DNA from: Christensenella massiliensis | Lineage (GTDB): Bacteria > Bacillota > Clostridia > Christensenellales > Christensenellaceae | Assembly (NCBI GenBank): GCA_900155415.1 | Contig: LT700187.1 | Location: forward strand, 248,001 to 312,000 | DNA: 64,000 bases | Direction of reading: 5' to 3' | In this document: one piece after another, positions 32,209-42,094 of the stretch | Position numbering within the stretch: position 1 is the first letter of the stretch | Layout of the letters: each line of letters starts with the position of its first letter | The notes under the pieces: generated by a model | Told to the model about the DNA's origin: nothing | Seen by the model: the letters and a program-made list of their open reading frames with translations, nothing else | Database searches by the model: none | Translations under genes and position numbers: made by a program

Positions 32209-32907
32209 CTACCTCACATCGCTCTGAGCAAGCTTTTTCTCCAATTTACGCAAAGCCCATGTAATCAGCATTACGATGCCCAAATAAACCAGAGCGATAA
32301 AAATGAGCGGTACAAAGGCGTCCATCGTCCGCGAACGCACCAGCTCTGCCGCACGCGTCAGATCCTGTACCGCGACATAACCGACGATCGACGTTTCTTT
32401 AAACAACACAATAAACTCATTCCCCAAAGCGGGCAGAATATTCTTGATCGCCTGCGGAAAGATGATCGTCCGCATCGTCATACCGTTCGTAAGGCCAAGC
32501 GAACGTCCCGCTTCCATTTGCCCCCGCGGAACAGCCATGATCCCCGAACGAACGATCTCTGCCACATAAGCGCCACTGTTGATACCGAACGCAAGTGCGG
32601 CTACATAAGGAGCCATCTCGATCGGGGCCGCAGCAAATACGATATAATACATGATCAGGAGCTGTACAAGCACCGGCGTTCCGCGAATCACCGTCAAATA
32701 AATATCGCAAATTACATTCAGCCATTTCAGGCGTTTATTACGCGCCGCATTCACCTTTGCAATTGCAACAAAGGAACCGATCACAACGCCCATCAGCACT
32801 GCGATGCCCGCAATCATCAGAGTAACGAGCAATCCGTCGAGGAACATCGTCCATCGGTCGTTTGCGACCAATGTATTGTAAATTTGCTGTCCCAAATTGT
32901 CAAACAT
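32209..32907 (-). CDS. Polar amino-acid ABC importer permease (HisM/GlnP family)
   Basis: 232 residues from the ATG at 32907, about 9 bases after GGAG; the frame is open for 21 codons upstream but those residues are not typical. Five membrane helices and the family coupling loop [22 protein letters not shown] are clear, plus the C-terminal [20 protein letters not shown] segment. Transcribed with the binding protein and ATPase genes, though an attenuator-like hairpin lies upstream. Confidence 0.94.
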   Translation of the reverse strand: MFDNLGQQIYNTLVANDRWTMFLDGLLVTLMIAGIAVLMGVVIGSFVAIAKVNAARNKRLKWLNVICDIYLTVIRGTPVLVQLLIMYYIVFAAAPIEMAPYVAALAFGINSGAYVAEIVRSGIMAVPRGQMEAGRSLGLTNGMTMRTIIFPQAIKNILPALGNEFIVLFKETSIVGYVAVQDLTRAAELVRSRTMDAFVPLIFIALVYLGIVMLITWALRKLEKKLAQSDVR

Positions 32908-33000
32908 ATCCCCAAACTCCATTCGCCGTATACAATCAGCTGCTATTTCCTGCGCCAAGTGCGCAAACAAGTTATATTATACTACATTTAGAGTTAAAAA

Positions 33001-33036
33001 AAAAGTTGTGGAAGAAAATTCTTCCACAACTTTTTT
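33001..33036 (-). terminator. Hairpin after the binding-protein gene (partial terminator)
   Basis: A 16-bp stem (AAAAGTTGTGGAAGAA / TTCTTCCACAACTTTT) with T runs on both sides, between the binding protein and permease. It probably lets only part of the transcripts continue, giving more binding protein than permease. Confidence 0.8.
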
Positions 33037-33044
33037 GCTTGAAC

Positions 33045-33923
33045 TTATTCGGCTTCCGTTGCTGTACCGGAATAAAGGTCAAAATGCTTCTGCGTCAGAG
33101 CTTCCATTTCTCCGGACATATCTGTCAGCACTTTATTGATGATCTCCAGAAGGTCTGCAGACTGCCCTTTCGGTACAGCCATTGCATACTGCTCTGTCGT
33201 CAGGACATCATCGTACACCATCAGTGCGTCATTATTCGCTACAATGCTTTGTGCCGGAAGCTTATCGACAACCACTGCATCAAGTCTGCCATTCGCAAGG
33301 TCCATCCCGGCCTCAAGAGCGCTCTTATACTGCTTTACCGTCGCTCCCTCTACTTCAGACATAAACAGGTCGCCCGTTGTACCAAGCTGCACGCCTACAG
33401 TCTTTCCTTCCAGATCTTCTACTGTTGCAGCCGCAACCTTCGGATCGTCTTTTGTCACAATTACCATCTGGTTAGAGGTTGCATATTCATCCGAGAAATC
33501 TACGCTCTGCTGGCGTTCTTCCGTGATCGTCAGGCCCGCTGCCACAAAATCACCTTTCCCGCCATTCAGCGCGGGAATCAATCCGTCAAAGTCCATGTCA
33601 ACGACAGTTAACTCGACACCGAGTTCATCTGCGATCTTCTGTGCAATCTCGATATCCACACCTGTCGGCTCGTTGTCGTCTCCAAGGTATTCATAGGGAG
33701 GGAACTGCGCATTCGTCAGAAGCACAAGCTCGCCCGCTTCTTTGATCTTATCTACCGCGCCGCCCGCTGTTCCGGCATCAGCCGATGCTTCCGCACTTGC
33801 GGAGCCTTCCGCCGCAGCCGGCTCCGAAGGAGCAGCAGATTCCTCAGCCGCCGGTGCGGAGCATGCCGCAAACACCGATACGGCCATCAATACCGTCAGT
33901 ACCAAAGCAATAATCTTTTTCAT
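33045..33923 (-). CDS. Polar amino-acid ABC importer binding lipoprotein
   Basis: 292 residues. Signal peptide with lipobox VFAAC (Cys about residue 20), then an Ala/Glu/Ser/Pro-rich linker, then a type II binding fold (LTNAQFPPYEYLGDDNEPTGVDIEIAQKIADEL, FVAAGLTITEERQQSVDFS, VGVQLGTTGD). Family 3 solute-binding proteins of this kind bind arginine, glutamine, cystine or histidine. The palindromic operator upstream resembles an ArgR box, so an arginine/ornithine-type ligand is a reasonable guess. GGAGG ribosome site. Confidence 0.94.
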   Translation of the reverse strand: MKKIIALVLTVLMAVSVFAACSAPAAEESAAPSEPAAAEGSASAEASADAGTAGGAVDKIKEAGELVLLTNAQFPPYEYLGDDNEPTGVDIEIAQKIADELGVELTVVDMDFDGLIPALNGGKGDFVAAGLTITEERQQSVDFSDEYATSNQMVIVTKDDPKVAAATVEDLEGKTVGVQLGTTGDLFMSEVEGATVKQYKSALEAGMDLANGRLDAVVVDKLPAQSIVANNDALMVYDDVLTTEQYAMAVPKGQSADLLEIINKVLTDMSGEMEALTQKHFDLYSGTATEAE

Positions 33924-33954
33924 TTCTTTCCTCCAAATAAATATTTAAAACTCA

Positions 33955-33991
33955 TAATGTATAATTATACATTATTATTCAAAAAAATCAA
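33955..33991 (-). promoter_or_regulatory. Promoter overlapped by a perfect 20-bp palindrome (ArgR-box-like)
   Basis: TAATGTATAATTATACATTA (33955-33974) is a perfect palindrome resembling ARG boxes of Bacillota. On the minus strand the same bases supply a TATAAT -10 (33969-33964), with TTGATT (33991-33986) 16 bases upstream. A protein bound there would block RNA polymerase, so repression is expected. Confidence 0.65.
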
Positions 33992-34018
33992 TACCTTTAT
34001 ACAAAAATTGAATAATTT

Positions 34019-35722
34019 TTAGTCTACTCCTAAAATGTGATGCATATCCTCTGAAATCGCACCATATAATTTTTTCGCCTGTACTTCATCCTCACATCTA
34101 AGCGAATAATAAATCTTCATCTTGGGCTCCGTTCCGGATGGACGCACTACGACCGAGCTGCCGCCCTCAAGCAGATATCCCATCACATCCGACTTTGGCA
34201 AGCTGATCACGCGTATTCCCTGCTCTCCGTGCTCCTGCGATGCAAGGTAATCCGAGCTTTTTACTACTTTTATACTTCCTATATCGGAAATTTCCCTGCT
34301 GCGCAGCCCCCTCATGATTGCAGACATACGCTGCATTCCGGCGGCGCCTTCAAACGTAAAGCTCTCCAGCTTATCATAAAAATAGCCATATTCGGCATAT
34401 AACTCGTTCAGTCTGTCGATCAAAGTCTTTCCTTGTTCATGGTAATAGGCTGCCATCTGGCAAATCAGCATAGACGCATTGACCGCATCTTTGTCCCGAG
34501 CATGGATCCCGGAAAGATAACCATAACTCTCTTCAAAGCCAAAAAGATAACGCTCCGCTTCTCCCCGTTCCTCTAAAAGCCCAATCTGCTCCCCGATAAA
34601 CTTAAAGCCTGTCAGCACATTGATTAAGCGGACTCCATATCGGTCTGCAACGCTCTGCGCCATTTCCGTTGTCACGATCGTCTTTACCGCGACCGGCGCC
34701 TTTGGCATCGTTCCTCCTGCTTGGCGCATCATACATATGAAGTCAAATAGCAAAACACCCATCTGGTTCCCATTGATCAGCACATACTTCTTGTCCTGCC
34801 GAACAGCCGCTCCCACGCGGTCACAGTCCGGGTCCGTCCCCAGCATCAGATCCGCTCCCATTTCTTCACACAGCTTCAGGCCAAGCTGGAGCGCCTCGCG
34901 TTCTTCCGGATTCGGATAAGGGCAAGTCGTGAATTTTTCGTCCGGCCGCTCCTGCTCCGGTACGACCGTAATATTCTGAAATCCCGTTTCATGCAAGATC
35001 CTCAAAACCGGTTTTAATCCTGTACCATTCAATGGCGTATATACGATCTTGATGTCTCCGCCTTTTTCGTAAAGGCTGTAGCCTTTTACCGCTTCAAAAT
35101 ATGCGTCTATCGTATCATCGTCAATATAGCGGATCATTCCTGTTTCTAAAAAGCTGTCAAACGGGCCTGTCCTGATGTCTTCAAAAATATCCTTTTGTTC
35201 GATATATCCGGTGATTTTTTTTGCCGCCTCAAGCGTGATCTGACAGCCGTCCGGTCCATAAACCTTATACCCGTTATATTCCGCCGGATTATGGCTCGCA
35301 GTGATCACGATCCCTGCGCTGCACCCGAGGCTGCGCACCGCAAAGGAAAGCATTGGCGTAGGCATCAGTTCTTGATACTGAAATACCCGAATGCCGTTTT
35401 CTGCAAATACTTCCGCCGCCGCTTTTGCAAAGCGCTGTGAATTTTTGCGGCTGTCATAAGCGACCGCAATAGAGGGCGCTTCAAACTCAGTATTCAAATA
35501 ATCTGCAAGCCCCTGCGACGCCTTGCGGACTGTATAGATATTCATACGGTTCGTTCCCGCGCCGATCACGCCTCTAAGTCCACCCGTTCCAAACGCTAAA
35601 TCTCTATAGAAACGATCCTTGACCGCTTCATCGTTTCCAGCGATCGCCTCCAGCTCTTCGGTAAGCTCAATATCTTCGAGCTTCTTTTCTTTCCACTGTT
35701 CATATTGTTCTCTTATCTTCAT
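34019..35722 (-). CDS. pgcA: Phosphoglucomutase/phosphomannomutase
   Basis: 567 residues, the size of the long PgcA-type alpha-phosphohexomutases. The phosphoserine loop is in ITASHNPAEYNGYKVY (residue about 145), the metal loop in GTDPDCDRVG, the sugar-binding loop in GFEESYGYL and the phosphate-binding loop in RPSGTEPKMKIYY. It interconverts hexose 6- and 1-phosphates, here feeding mannose 1-phosphate to the following manA-manC route in reverse order of transcription. The gene overlaps manA by 4 bases. Confidence 0.93.
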   Translation of the reverse strand: MKIREQYEQWKEKKLEDIELTEELEAIAGNDEAVKDRFYRDLAFGTGGLRGVIGAGTNRMNIYTVRKASQGLADYLNTEFEAPSIAVAYDSRKNSQRFAKAAAEVFAENGIRVFQYQELMPTPMLSFAVRSLGCSAGIVITASHNPAEYNGYKVYGPDGCQITLEAAKKITGYIEQKDIFEDIRTGPFDSFLETGMIRYIDDDTIDAYFEAVKGYSLYEKGGDIKIVYTPLNGTGLKPVLRILHETGFQNITVVPEQERPDEKFTTCPYPNPEEREALQLGLKLCEEMGADLMLGTDPDCDRVGAAVRQDKKYVLINGNQMGVLLFDFICMMRQAGGTMPKAPVAVKTIVTTEMAQSVADRYGVRLINVLTGFKFIGEQIGLLEERGEAERYLFGFEESYGYLSGIHARDKDAVNASMLICQMAAYYHEQGKTLIDRLNELYAEYGYFYDKLESFTFEGAAGMQRMSAIMRGLRSREISDIGSIKVVKSSDYLASQEHGEQGIRVISLPKSDVMGYLLEGGSSVVVRPSGTEPKMKIYYSLRCEDEVQAKKLYGAISEDMHHILGVD

Positions 35723-36669
35723 ATCGTCGTCTTTACCGCCTTTAAATTGCCCACTATTCTGCAGCTGCCCATATTAGCGGGAAGAAACAAGCTCATCCCC
35801 TTTTGCAGCGGTATCTTATTGCCGTTATAGCTTAAATCTCCTCCCCCGCAGAACACGAGTAAACTTATAAACGTATCTCCATTTACAGCTAAATCAGCCT
35901 GTCCTTCTATATGCAAAATCTCTATCTGAAAATCATCGCATTTGATACCGTTGGCATTCTGTTTATATCCGAAATCTTTGCGGCCCCCGAACTGTATCAC
36001 CTCCGCTGCCTTATCTAAATGCAATTCCCTTTCCTTGCCATATTTGTCTTTCCGCCCATAATCAAATATCCGATAAGTGATATTGGAATTGGTTCCTACT
36101 TCAGCCATTAAGATCCCTTTTCCGATGGCATGCACCATCCCCGGCGGAATAAAGAACATATCTCCCGGTGCGACCGACACTTTATTGAGCCTGTCAACAA
36201 TAGAGCCATCCTGCGCTGCTTTCACGAATTGCTTTTTCGTCATTTCCTCATAAAAGCCATAATAAAGCCATGCGCCCGGTTCGCAGTCTATGACATACCA
36301 CGCTTCTGTTTTCCCCATATCTTGTTCGTATGTCTGTGCATACAGCATACCGGGATGCACTTGTATCGACAGGAAATCCTGTGCGTCAATATATTTGATC
36401 AAAACCGGCAGCTGCTTATCCTTGCATCGCGTACCTAATACCTGCTTTCCATATGAAGCAATGTACTCATTTAGATATTTCCCTTGCCATATCCCATTCT
36501 GAATCATATTGGCTTGATCCTGATAGGAACAGAGCTCCCAGCTTTCTGCAATATTTTCATCAGACTGTTTGCCATATTCTTTTTTTAATTTGGTCCCGCC
36601 CCATAAATAATTTTTTAGAATAGGCCTTAAGATCAACGGGTACATACTATTTTCGTTACTGATTCTCAT
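35719..36669 (-). CDS. manA: Mannose-6-phosphate isomerase (type I)
   Basis: 316 residues. Zinc ligands fit: Gln and His in SIQVHPG, Glu in KTEAWYVID and a His in PPGMVHAIGKG. It converts fructose 6-phosphate to mannose 6-phosphate in the cytoplasm. Overlaps pgcA (4 bases) and manC (14 bases), so the three genes are made as one unit that provides GDP-mannose precursors to the polysaccharide genes upstream. Confidence 0.95.
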   Translation of the reverse strand: MRISNENSMYPLILRPILKNYLWGGTKLKKEYGKQSDENIAESWELCSYQDQANMIQNGIWQGKYLNEYIASYGKQVLGTRCKDKQLPVLIKYIDAQDFLSIQVHPGMLYAQTYEQDMGKTEAWYVIDCEPGAWLYYGFYEEMTKKQFVKAAQDGSIVDRLNKVSVAPGDMFFIPPGMVHAIGKGILMAEVGTNSNITYRIFDYGRKDKYGKERELHLDKAAEVIQFGGRKDFGYKQNANGIKCDDFQIEILHIEGQADLAVNGDTFISLLVFCGGGDLSYNGNKIPLQKGMSLFLPANMGSCRIVGNLKAVKTTI

Positions 36670-37678
36670 AAAACTTTTTAGAAATACAACCTATCTCCGG
36701 CGACTTTTTAAAATCTGCGACCAGAATAGCATCTTCTCCTTCTGCCACTATGATATCTTCCACCCCAACGATCACAGCCTTTTTTCGTGTATTTACATAA
36801 CAGTTCCGGGCATTTATCGCAAGCGCATTTCCTGCGTTGCCATCATCATCCTTTTGGCTCTCTTGGTATAGACTGTAATAACTTCCTACGTCATTCCATC
36901 CAAATGAGGCCGGTATGCAATATCCTCTTTGCGTTTTTTCCATAACTGCATAATCGATAGAAACCGATCTGCACTGCTCAAACGCTTTCTTCACATCATT
37001 CTGACAGTCTGCATCGATATCTTGAAAGCATTCAAAAATATCCGGGCAATACTTTCGAAATTCTTCTATCATTACGTCAGAGCGGAACACAAACATGCCG
37101 CTGTTCCATAAAAAATTCCCGGCCTCCAGATACTTTTCCGCTGTAGTATGATCGGGTTTTTCCTGAAACGCTAATATGTTCTTGACGGATCGGTTCAATT
37201 CATATGGTTCACGCGATATCTCGATATAGCCATATCCTGTTTCCGCACGCTCCGGGAAAATCCCAAACGTCACGATCTTCCCCTCTTCCGCCGCTTCTTT
37301 CGCTGTATTGAGTGCCTCTCCAAACTGCGCTGCTTCTTTAATAAGATGATCCGAGGGCAGAACGGCCATAATTCCGCCGCCCATTTTTTGTATCTTGAGA
37401 GCTGCCCAAAGAATACATGGAGCCGTATTTCTGGCTTCTGGCTCCACCAGTACATGTACTGCATCTCCAAATTGTTCCCGCACGATCTCCGAATACATTT
37501 CTCCGGTAAGAATATATTGCCGCTCACGCGGAATTTGATGCGCAATCCGATTGCTGGTCTCAACGATCATGCTGTATTCAGAGAACAGCTTTAAAAACTG
37601 CTTTGGAGCTTCTGCCGTGGACAGCGGCCATAACCGTGTACCGCTCCCGCCTGCCAATATTATCCCATATAACAACAT
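36656..37678 (-). CDS. manC: Mannose-1-phosphate guanylyltransferase
   Basis: 340 residues, a one-domain GDP-mannose pyrophosphorylase. Signature LAGGSGTRLWPLS near residue 8-20 with PKQFLKL after it, VLPSDHLI, and FGIFPERAETGYGYIE are typical of the family. It makes GDP-mannose from GTP and mannose 1-phosphate. No GDP-mannose dehydratase or fucose synthase gene is in the window, so mannose may be used directly. GAGGA site 10 bases upstream. Confidence 0.95.
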   Translation of the reverse strand: MLLYGIILAGGSGTRLWPLSTAEAPKQFLKLFSEYSMIVETSNRIAHQIPRERQYILTGEMYSEIVREQFGDAVHVLVEPEARNTAPCILWAALKIQKMGGGIMAVLPSDHLIKEAAQFGEALNTAKEAAEEGKIVTFGIFPERAETGYGYIEISREPYELNRSVKNILAFQEKPDHTTAEKYLEAGNFLWNSGMFVFRSDVMIEEFRKYCPDIFECFQDIDADCQNDVKKAFEQCRSVSIDYAVMEKTQRGYCIPASFGWNDVGSYYSLYQESQKDDDGNAGNALAINARNCYVNTRKKAVIVGVEDIIVAEGEDAILVADFKKSPEIGCISKKFYENQ

Positions 37679-37694
37679 ATTATCAAAATCCTCT

Positions 37695-40600
37695 TTAGCC
37701 TAACATATCAGCAAAAAGCTTACTCATCTTTTCCCGGGAAAAATTTTGTTTCAGATACTCAATATACTGCTGCCCTGCCTGTATCAGCGCTCCATCATCC
37801 TGATACTTCTGTATGATCTGCCGCGCAAATTCTTCCGGAGTGTCCGCCGGAGAGATGATTTTTTCAATTCCCGGAAGTCCTTCTATCCCGATCCCTGTAG
37901 AAACGACAGCAATACGGTTATACATAGCTTCTATTGTTTTTCCCTTAATGCCGGCTCCATATCTTAAGGGAATGATGCAGACACGGCTTTTTGCATAATA
38001 CTCTGCTAACTCGTCGTCCGATACGAAGCCTCTCACAAAAATTTTATTGCCAGCCATCGCCTTCACAGCATCTGTCGGATGTGAGCCTACTACGTTCAGC
38101 CGAACCTCCGGCAATTTTTTTTCTACGATCGGCCAGACTTCCTTTACGAACCACTTAAGTCCATCCTCATTCGGCCTGTGCGCAAATCCGCCTACAAATA
38201 ATAAATCGCGCTTATTTGCGGTATCTATCCTGCCTTCCGGAAAGTTGTCATAAGAAAAAATCGGCATAGTAACAATATCGATATCAAATTCTTTTTTTAT
38301 GATTCGTCTTTCTTCTTCGCTCAGCATAACGACATGATCTGCTTTTTTCATCAGATCATGCTCTTTCCATCTCCAATTCTCAGCCGATTCCCGAAACGTT
38401 TCATCCCCCGTAACTTCATATTCCCGCATTTCACGCAGAAAATGCAGATCATGTCCATAATAAATGACCTTCATTTTCGTATTTTCTTTTATAAAGTCCA
38501 TATAATTCACCGCAATATGGGGGCGGTTTAGAACTGCCGCTGCAAAATGATCTTGGTTTTCAAGCAGCCATGTTTTCCATTCTCCCTGTGCATAATTGGC
38601 TCCGAACAGAACTTCTATCCCCATTTGCTCTAACGTTGTCGTATAGGGCTCTTCATGGCAAAAATTATCCCCAATAAATTTTACATTATATCCCATATCC
38701 AACAGTAATTTCAGATAATTAAACACCGCACGCGAACCGGCATCTTTATCATACGTCGGAACATAATGGTCAACTACCAAAATCGCCTTTTTATCTCTGC
38801 TGCGGTCTCTGGCCGCAAAAACATCCACTGCATTCTCAAAATGTTCCCGTTCCAATTCAGCGCTCCATTTCTCCCTGAATTTGGTCCGATTCACTTTTTG
38901 ATAGCTTTTTATACCGCTTTCTTCGCTCGTTCCATTCGACACTCCTTCAAAATGGATCACCTCAGAAAGGGGCTGATACATTACCTTATAACCCCGTTTA
39001 CGCACCTCAAAGGCAAGATCAGTGTCTTCAAAATAAGCTGGTACGTAACGTTCGTCAAATCCGCCGACCTCATCCCATATATCCTTGCGTATCAGCAAAC
39101 TCGCGCCGGATACATAATCGGTCTCTTTTACATAATTATATGCCGGCAGATCAGGCTCATTTCCCAGTCCAAAATTCCATCCCGTCGCATCTTTCCAAAT
39201 AATACCGCCTGCTTCCTGAAGCTTTCCGTCTGCCCCTATCAGCTTTGAGCCCACGATACCTATCTGTTGATCCTTTTCGGCCAAATCAACAAGCGGCTGC
39301 AGCCAATTCGTGCAAACCTGCGTATCATTATTCAGGAATAGGATATATTCTCCTGCTGCTTCCTTGGCAGCATGATTGCAATTGCGCAAAAAGCCAAGAT
39401 TCTCCTCATTTCGGATGACCTTGATATTTTTTATATACTTTTCTATTTTTTGTGTTTTATCGCTCGATACATCATCCGCCACAATCACCTCATACGAGAT
39501 GTTCCGTGTATTTTTCAGGATCGATTCTATGCAGTGATACGTATAGGCGAACTGGTTATAGACCGGTATAATAATCGATACCTGCACGTCTTTTCTCTCC
39601 GGCAAGTACAGAACATCAAAGCTTTTACGCGCTGCGATTTTCTCGACCGCCGTTTTTTCTCTTTTTTCTTGCTTGACCGGCCGAACTGCGCGAAACATCT
39701 TTTTCGCCAAATTCCGCCGCCGTGACCCAACCGGAATCAGCTTGTTCTTTATTTTCTGCGTCAGCCGATAAGAACGGGAAGCCTGAATCGCTTCTGCCAT
39801 ATTTTTATAGTACATACACCAGTCATAGTTCTGCTGCTTCTGTATGCACATATTCTCATATTTTTTTTGCAGTTCCTTTAACTCGCTCTTTCTCTTTTTC
39901 AGTTCATCATTGATCTCTTCCAGTTCTTTTCGACTCTGCCTTGCTTCAGTCTCCTTTTCATCAACGATCTCTCTTTGTTTCGCGATCTCTTGATCCAGCA
40001 CTCTAATATGCCGGTTCCTTTCCTCTTCTTCCTCCTGCAGCTGTACGATCCTTTTATTTCTGCTCTGGTAAAGATTATTGTCCGGAACTAAAATATTGCT
40101 TTTCAGAGGCAGCTTTATTTCGTCATCCGAACAGCAGGCGATATAATATTTCGCTTGCTTATCCGGAAAATGGCTGACTTTATCAGCAACAGGGTCCTTT
40201 CTATTCTCAATATTAGAACACACTTCAAAATATTGGGAATACAGCTTTATATTCCCAAAATACTTTTCCAGAAATGTTATAAACTCATCCTGATAGAATT
40301 CCCTGACATGAAATTCATTATGATAATTTGCATCATCAGAATACACTCTGCGGTTCGGCGTCGACAACAATAAATATCCATTCGGTTTTAAGATACGCTT
40401 TACTTCATTCATGAAGCAATGCTGTATCTCTTCATCAACATGTTCTATCGTTTCGAATGAAACTACACAATCTATACTCTGATCATCCAGCGGGATTTTT
40501 TCGATGCTTGCACATAAAAATTCTAGATTTGGAGAAGCATACTTCCCCTTAGCATGTTCTACCGCTTCGGACGAAACATCCAATCCGTAAACTTTCGCTG

Positions 40601-40763
40601 CGTTTTCTGCTAAAATCGCACTCCCGTACCCCTCTCCGCAGGCTGCATCCAGTACAGTCAACCCTTTTATCGCTGTTGCTGCGAAATGGTATCTTTGTAT
40701 ATGTTCGATCTCTATTTCTTCGCCTGATATATTAGGTATAAAACGTTCACCTGTAAATTCCAT
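37695..40763 (-). CDS. Fused methyltransferase-coiled coil-GT2-GT4 polysaccharide assembly protein
   Basis: 1022 residues. Residues about 1-170: class I SAM methyltransferase (motif I VLDAACGEGYGS, residues 37-48; SFETIEHVDEE; LKPNGYLLLSTPN). About 235-330: strongly charged coiled coil. About 395-620: GT2 domain (VSIIIPVYNQF, FLNNDTQ, FDERYVPAYFEDTDLAFEVRKRGY). About 655-1020: GT4-like domain ending in a PLRYGAGIKGKTIEAM nucleotide-sugar pocket. Such proteins extend and terminate a surface glycan, the methyl group capping the chain and the coiled coil measuring length, as in O9-type systems with Wzm-Wzt export; that system lies just upstream. Chain-length function is inference. Confidence 0.9.
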   Translation of the reverse strand: MEFTGERFIPNISGEEIEIEHIQRYHFAATAIKGLTVLDAACGEGYGSAILAENAAKVYGLDVSSEAVEHAKGKYASPNLEFLCASIEKIPLDDQSIDCVVSFETIEHVDEEIQHCFMNEVKRILKPNGYLLLSTPNRRVYSDDANYHNEFHVREFYQDEFITFLEKYFGNIKLYSQYFEVCSNIENRKDPVADKVSHFPDKQAKYYIACCSDDEIKLPLKSNILVPDNNLYQSRNKRIVQLQEEEEERNRHIRVLDQEIAKQREIVDEKETEARQSRKELEEINDELKKRKSELKELQKKYENMCIQKQQNYDWCMYYKNMAEAIQASRSYRLTQKIKNKLIPVGSRRRNLAKKMFRAVRPVKQEKREKTAVEKIAARKSFDVLYLPERKDVQVSIIIPVYNQFAYTYHCIESILKNTRNISYEVIVADDVSSDKTQKIEKYIKNIKVIRNEENLGFLRNCNHAAKEAAGEYILFLNNDTQVCTNWLQPLVDLAEKDQQIGIVGSKLIGADGKLQEAGGIIWKDATGWNFGLGNEPDLPAYNYVKETDYVSGASLLIRKDIWDEVGGFDERYVPAYFEDTDLAFEVRKRGYKVMYQPLSEVIHFEGVSNGTSEESGIKSYQKVNRTKFREKWSAELEREHFENAVDVFAARDRSRDKKAILVVDHYVPTYDKDAGSRAVFNYLKLLLDMGYNVKFIGDNFCHEEPYTTTLEQMGIEVLFGANYAQGEWKTWLLENQDHFAAAVLNRPHIAVNYMDFIKENTKMKVIYYGHDLHFLREMREYEVTGDETFRESAENWRWKEHDLMKKADHVVMLSEEERRIIKKEFDIDIVTMPIFSYDNFPEGRIDTANKRDLLFVGGFAHRPNEDGLKWFVKEVWPIVEKKLPEVRLNVVGSHPTDAVKAMAGNKIFVRGFVSDDELAEYYAKSRVCIIPLRYGAGIKGKTIEAMYNRIAVVSTGIGIEGLPGIEKIISPADTPEEFARQIIQKYQDDGALIQAGQQYIEYLKQNFSREKMSKLFADMLG

Positions 40764-40786
40764 ATCGAATATTAATTCCTCTACTT

Positions 40787-42073
40787 TTAGATAATATTAA
40801 CGCTGATATCGTCAAATCTCACAAAACCCTGCAGATCTCCGAAATGATTTCCGACTACATTAAAAATATAAGCATCAAAAACCCAATTATGCTGCTTATG
40901 GTCCAACAACGTTCCCTCAGCAACAGCAGGCGAAATCGTATAGGTCCCGTCGTTGAGGCGCGGCATTTCAAATTCGAATACATATTGATATCGTCCCTGC
41001 TCTTCACAAGCCTGCGTCTGCAATACATAAGTATTTGTTTGGAATATCATGTTTCCTAATCTATCCTTTATAGAAAATCCGATGATCTCATTATGGATCA
41101 CTTCATGATTTTCTACTTCGATCACTAAACGCACACACATTTTCGGTGCAACGATCTCACGAGCAGCTCCGCTTTTAGCATCGAAAAGACCGATTCCTGT
41201 GATCTCTGCTGTTTTATCGCCAAAATTTTCCATATCTGAAGTGATTGCGTTTAACGAATATTTTTCTGCCGTTACAGATGTATTTCTGCTTTTCACATTC
41301 AGAATATCCGTCTCACCATCAGCTGCTCCGCCTTCCAAAGTATAATTCATCAGATATGCCTGATATTGCTTGGCGATCTCTACCGGGTCGCCGATCCCCA
41401 TAAGCTTGCCTCTTTCGATCCAAACCACTCTTTGACAAAACTTCGTTACCGCATTGATATCATGCGTCACTAACAATACCGTTTTGGTGCGACGGAATTC
41501 CTCCATTTTTCGATAGCATTTCTGCTGGAACCGGATATCTCCCACCGACAATGCTTCATCAACGATCAGTATCTCCGGATCAACATTGATGGCGACCGCA
41601 AAAGCAAGCCGTGCAAACATACCGCTGGAATAGTTTCGAACCGGTTGATGGATATAATCTCCAATATCGGCAAACTCTATGATCCCATCGATCTTCCGGG
41701 TGATTTCTGCTCGTGAATAACCCAGCACGGTCCCGTTCAAATAGATATTCTCAATTCCAGTATAGTCCGGATTAAATCCAGCCCCCAGCTCCAATAACGC
41801 TGATATTTTCCCCTCGATATTGACTTTCCCTGCCGAGGGGCTCAGTACTCCGGTCAGTATTTTTAATAAAGTCGACTTCCCGGAACCGTTCGTTCCGATG
41901 ATCCCAACGATTTCTCTTTGATTTACCTGAAAAGAAATATCATTTAACGCATAATAGTCTTCATGATAGCTCTTCCGCGTAATACTCAAAGCTTCTTTCA
42001 AACGGTCTACTGGCTTCTGATATAATTTATATATTTTTGTCAAATGTTCAATATCGATTACACATTTGTTCAT
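40787..42073 (-). CDS. wzt: Polysaccharide ABC exporter ATPase with carbohydrate-binding C-terminus (Wzt type)
   Basis: 428 residues. N-terminal ABC domain (Walker A GTNGSGKST, residue about 57; signature NYSSGMFARLAFAVA; Walker B ILIVDEALSVGD) of the Wzt/TagH class. After about residue 270 comes an immunoglobulin-like all-beta domain (TAEITGIGLFDAKSGAAREIV, ending in FDAYIFNVVGNHFGDLQGFV) that in Wzt recognises the non-reducing, often methylated, chain end. This fits the methyltransferase encoded next. Works with Wzm at 42095-42922. Confidence 0.92.
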   Translation of the reverse strand: MNKCVIDIEHLTKIYKLYQKPVDRLKEALSITRKSYHEDYYALNDISFQVNQREIVGIIGTNGSGKSTLLKILTGVLSPSAGKVNIEGKISALLELGAGFNPDYTGIENIYLNGTVLGYSRAEITRKIDGIIEFADIGDYIHQPVRNYSSGMFARLAFAVAINVDPEILIVDEALSVGDIRFQQKCYRKMEEFRRTKTVLLVTHDINAVTKFCQRVVWIERGKLMGIGDPVEIAKQYQAYLMNYTLEGGAADGETDILNVKSRNTSVTAEKYSLNAITSDMENFGDKTAEITGIGLFDAKSGAAREIVAPKMCVRLVIEVENHEVIHNEIIGFSIKDRLGNMIFQTNTYVLQTQACEEQGRYQYVFEFEMPRLNDGTYTISPAVAEGTLLDHKQHNWVFDAYIFNVVGNHFGDLQGFVRFDDISVNII

Positions 42074-42094
42074 GTTTTACCTCTGCAATAGCCA

